From NCBI GenBank assembly GCA_017849335.1, contig JAFIHP010000100.1, forward strand, positions 1-6,904: a stretch of 6,904 nucleotides of DNA, in the 5' to 3' direction. A model generated the notes under the pieces. It was given only the letters and a program-made list of their open reading frames with translations, was not told the DNA's origin and made no database searches. The translations under genes and the position numbers were made by a program. Positions 5,624 to 6,904 of this stretch are shown piece by piece (the first letter of the stretch is position 1; the number at the start of each line of letters is the position of its first letter). This DNA is from Actinomycetales bacterium (GTDB lineage Bacteria > Actinomycetota > Actinomycetes > S36-B12).

Positions 5624-6904
5624 CTAGACCTCCGCGTCCTTCGCCCGCGCGCGAGCAGCCCGCAGGACGCCGTCGCGGCCCTCCTCGACCAGTCGTCGCG
5701 CCGGACCGGGCAGGTCGTTCGCGGGGCCGGCCAGGAAGGCGTCGCTCGCCGCGATCGTCTCGTCGTCGACGAGGAGGAACGGGTACAGGAACGTCGTGAT
5801 GTCCTGCGCCATCTCCATCGTGCGGTCGGCCCAGATCCTCGGCAGCTCGGCGAAGTAGCGGTCGCGGTAGGGCACGAGCAGGTCGGTCTGGCCCGGCTGG
5901 ACGAACCCGCCCATCGTCGCGCTGAGGATGGCGTTCGGCAGGTCGGTGCGGTCGACGATCTCGGCCCAGGCCAGTTCCTTGGCAACCGCGGTCGGCCGGG
6001 CGGCCCGGGCGCTCGCCGCGTGCCGGCGACCCGTCGCGGTGTCGTCCCGGTCCACCTCCGCCTCGATCGCGTCCTCGTCGCGAGCCCCGGCGGCGACCAG
6101 TACGTGCAGGAGCGACCACCGCAGGTCGGCGTCGACCGTCAGGCCCTCCCACACGAGCGTCCCGTCGAGCAGCCCGCCGACCGTCGCGAGGTCGGCCGGC
6201 GACGTCGCGGAGCCGATGAACGCGCGCGTGAACGCGAGCTGGCGGTCGCTGTTCGGCTCGGCGGCCAGCGCGAGCGTGTGCATCGCCTCGGCGTAGCGGG
6301 CCAGGTACGCGTCCCGGTTCTGGGGCGCCGCGTACTGGTCGATCGCGGTCCGTGCCTGGCGGAGGATGCCCTGCACGACACCGATGTCCGTCTCCGTGCC
6401 GACACCCTCCAGCACCAGCGAGAGGAACTCGCCGGTGGAGACCTCGGCGTCGCGGGTCATGTCCCACGCAGCGCTCCAGATGATGGCCCGCGCGAGCGAG
6501 TCGGTGAGCGTCCCGAGGTGTGCGACGGCAGTGGCCCAGGACCGCTCGTCGAGCCGGACCTTCGCGAAGGTGTAGTCCCCGTCGTTGAGCAGCAGCAGGT
6601 CGGGCTGGATGCTCCCGGCGAGCTCCGGGACCACGGTCCGCTCGCCGACCACGTCGACCTCCAGCCGCGTCCGCAGGACGAGGCCACCGGCCGTGAGGTC
6701 GTACAGCCCGACGCCGATGCGGTGCGAGCGCAGGATCGGCGCGATCCCGGCCGGGACGGCCGGCGGTTCCTGGACGATCGCGACCTCGGTCATCGTGCGG
6801 TAGGCGCCGAGGGAGATCTCCGGCCGCAACAGGTTGACGCCGCTGGTCTGCAGCCACTCGTGCGTCCACGGGCCGAGGTCGCGGCCGCTCGTGGCCTCCA
6901 GCTC
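5624..6904 (-). CDS. pepN: Aminopeptidase N (M1 family), C-terminal part, 5' end off window
   Basis: Reads right to left; the frame is open from base 6904 to a TAG at 5626-5624, giving 426 visible residues of a protein usually near 850. M1 aminopeptidases remove N-terminal residues from peptides in the cytoplasm with one zinc ion. The zinc and GAMEN motifs belong to the missing N-terminal half. The fragment starts at the end of the catalytic region (SGRDLGPWTHEWLQTSGVN), runs through a beta-sandwich with LNDGDYTFAKVRLDE at fragment residues 106-120, and continues into the all-helical ERAP1-like C-terminal domain. The AKVRLDE strand is a strong hallmark of actinobacterial PepN. No internal stop or frameshift was seen in the visible part. 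The gene faces the sulfatase end to end with a 4-base gap, so no terminator fits between them and transcripts probably overlap. Confidence 0.93.
   Translation of the reverse strand, partial: ELEATSGRDLGPWTHEWLQTSGVNLLRPEISLGAYRTMTEVAIVQEPPAVPAGIAPILRSHRIGVGLYDLTAGGLVLRTRLEVDVVGERTVVPELAGSIQPDLLLLNDGDYTFAKVRLDERSWATAVAHLGTLTDSLARAIIWSAAWDMTRDAEVSTGEFLSLVLEGVGTETDIGVVQGILRQARTAIDQYAAPQNRDAYLARYAEAMHTLALAAEPNSDRQLAFTRAFIGSATSPADLATVGGLLDGTLVWEGLTVDADLRWSLLHVLVAAGARDEDAIEAEVDRDDTATGRRHAASARAARPTAVAKELAWAEIVDRTDLPNAILSATMGGFVQPGQTDLLVPYRDRYFAELPRIWADRTMEMAQDITTFLYPFLLVDDETIAASDAFLAGPANDLPGPARRLVEEGRDGVLRAARARAKDAEV

Noticed and set aside
5385..6869. 494-codon - strand frame overlapping pepN
   Set aside because: Out of frame with the clear PepN protein and composed of Arg/Gly/Asp-rich shadow sequence; it is not evidence of a frameshifted gene.
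1..6904. Mobile elements, tRNA/rRNA, CRISPR arrays or defence genes
   Set aside because: No transposase or integrase motifs, tandem spaced repeats, or conserved RNA gene sequences were found on either strand.

Overview
This is a very GC-rich window with the coding style of a high-GC Actinomycetota chromosome: GTG starts, start/stop overlaps, third-position G/C almost everywhere, and one leaderless-type promoter. Five genes can be read. The first and last run off the window edges. I cannot fix the genus; Propionibacteriales or Micrococcales-like relatives are plausible.

Left block (1-3843, all + strand): the C-terminal part of an amidase-signature hydrolase ends by overlapping (GTGA) the start of a complete 4-alpha-glucanotransferase (malQ, GH77, catalytic triad intact). 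Four bases after malQ comes a 77-residue single-pass membrane protein. I read it as CtaJ, the small accessory subunit of the actinobacterial cytochrome bcc-aa3 oxidase supercomplex. It overlaps a DUF5130 (TPM-like) gene by 14 bases. Spacing and overlaps suggest one transcription unit, although the functions are mixed (amide hydrolysis, maltodextrin metabolism, respiration).

Middle (3844-3972, 129 bases): no gene. It is occupied by a long imperfect hairpin of about 31 pairs (3851-3942), a small palindrome (3946-3956) and a TATAGT -10 element placed exactly so that transcription would begin at the ATG at 3973.

Right block: an exported formylglycine-type sulfatase (+ strand, 3973-5619) converges, across only 4 bases, on the C-terminal half of aminopeptidase N (pepN, - strand, off the right edge). 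As I recall, in mycobacteria the DUF5130 gene and pepN are direct convergent neighbours. The sulfatase with its own promoter and upstream hairpin therefore looks like an insertion into an otherwise conserved locus.

I see no mobile-element genes, RNA genes, CRISPR arrays or defence genes. The items most worth a second look are the hairpin/leaderless-promoter arrangement, the probable sulfatase insertion with its unusual active-site signature, and the ctaJ-DUF5130 pair. I did not find a clearly new multi-gene system.
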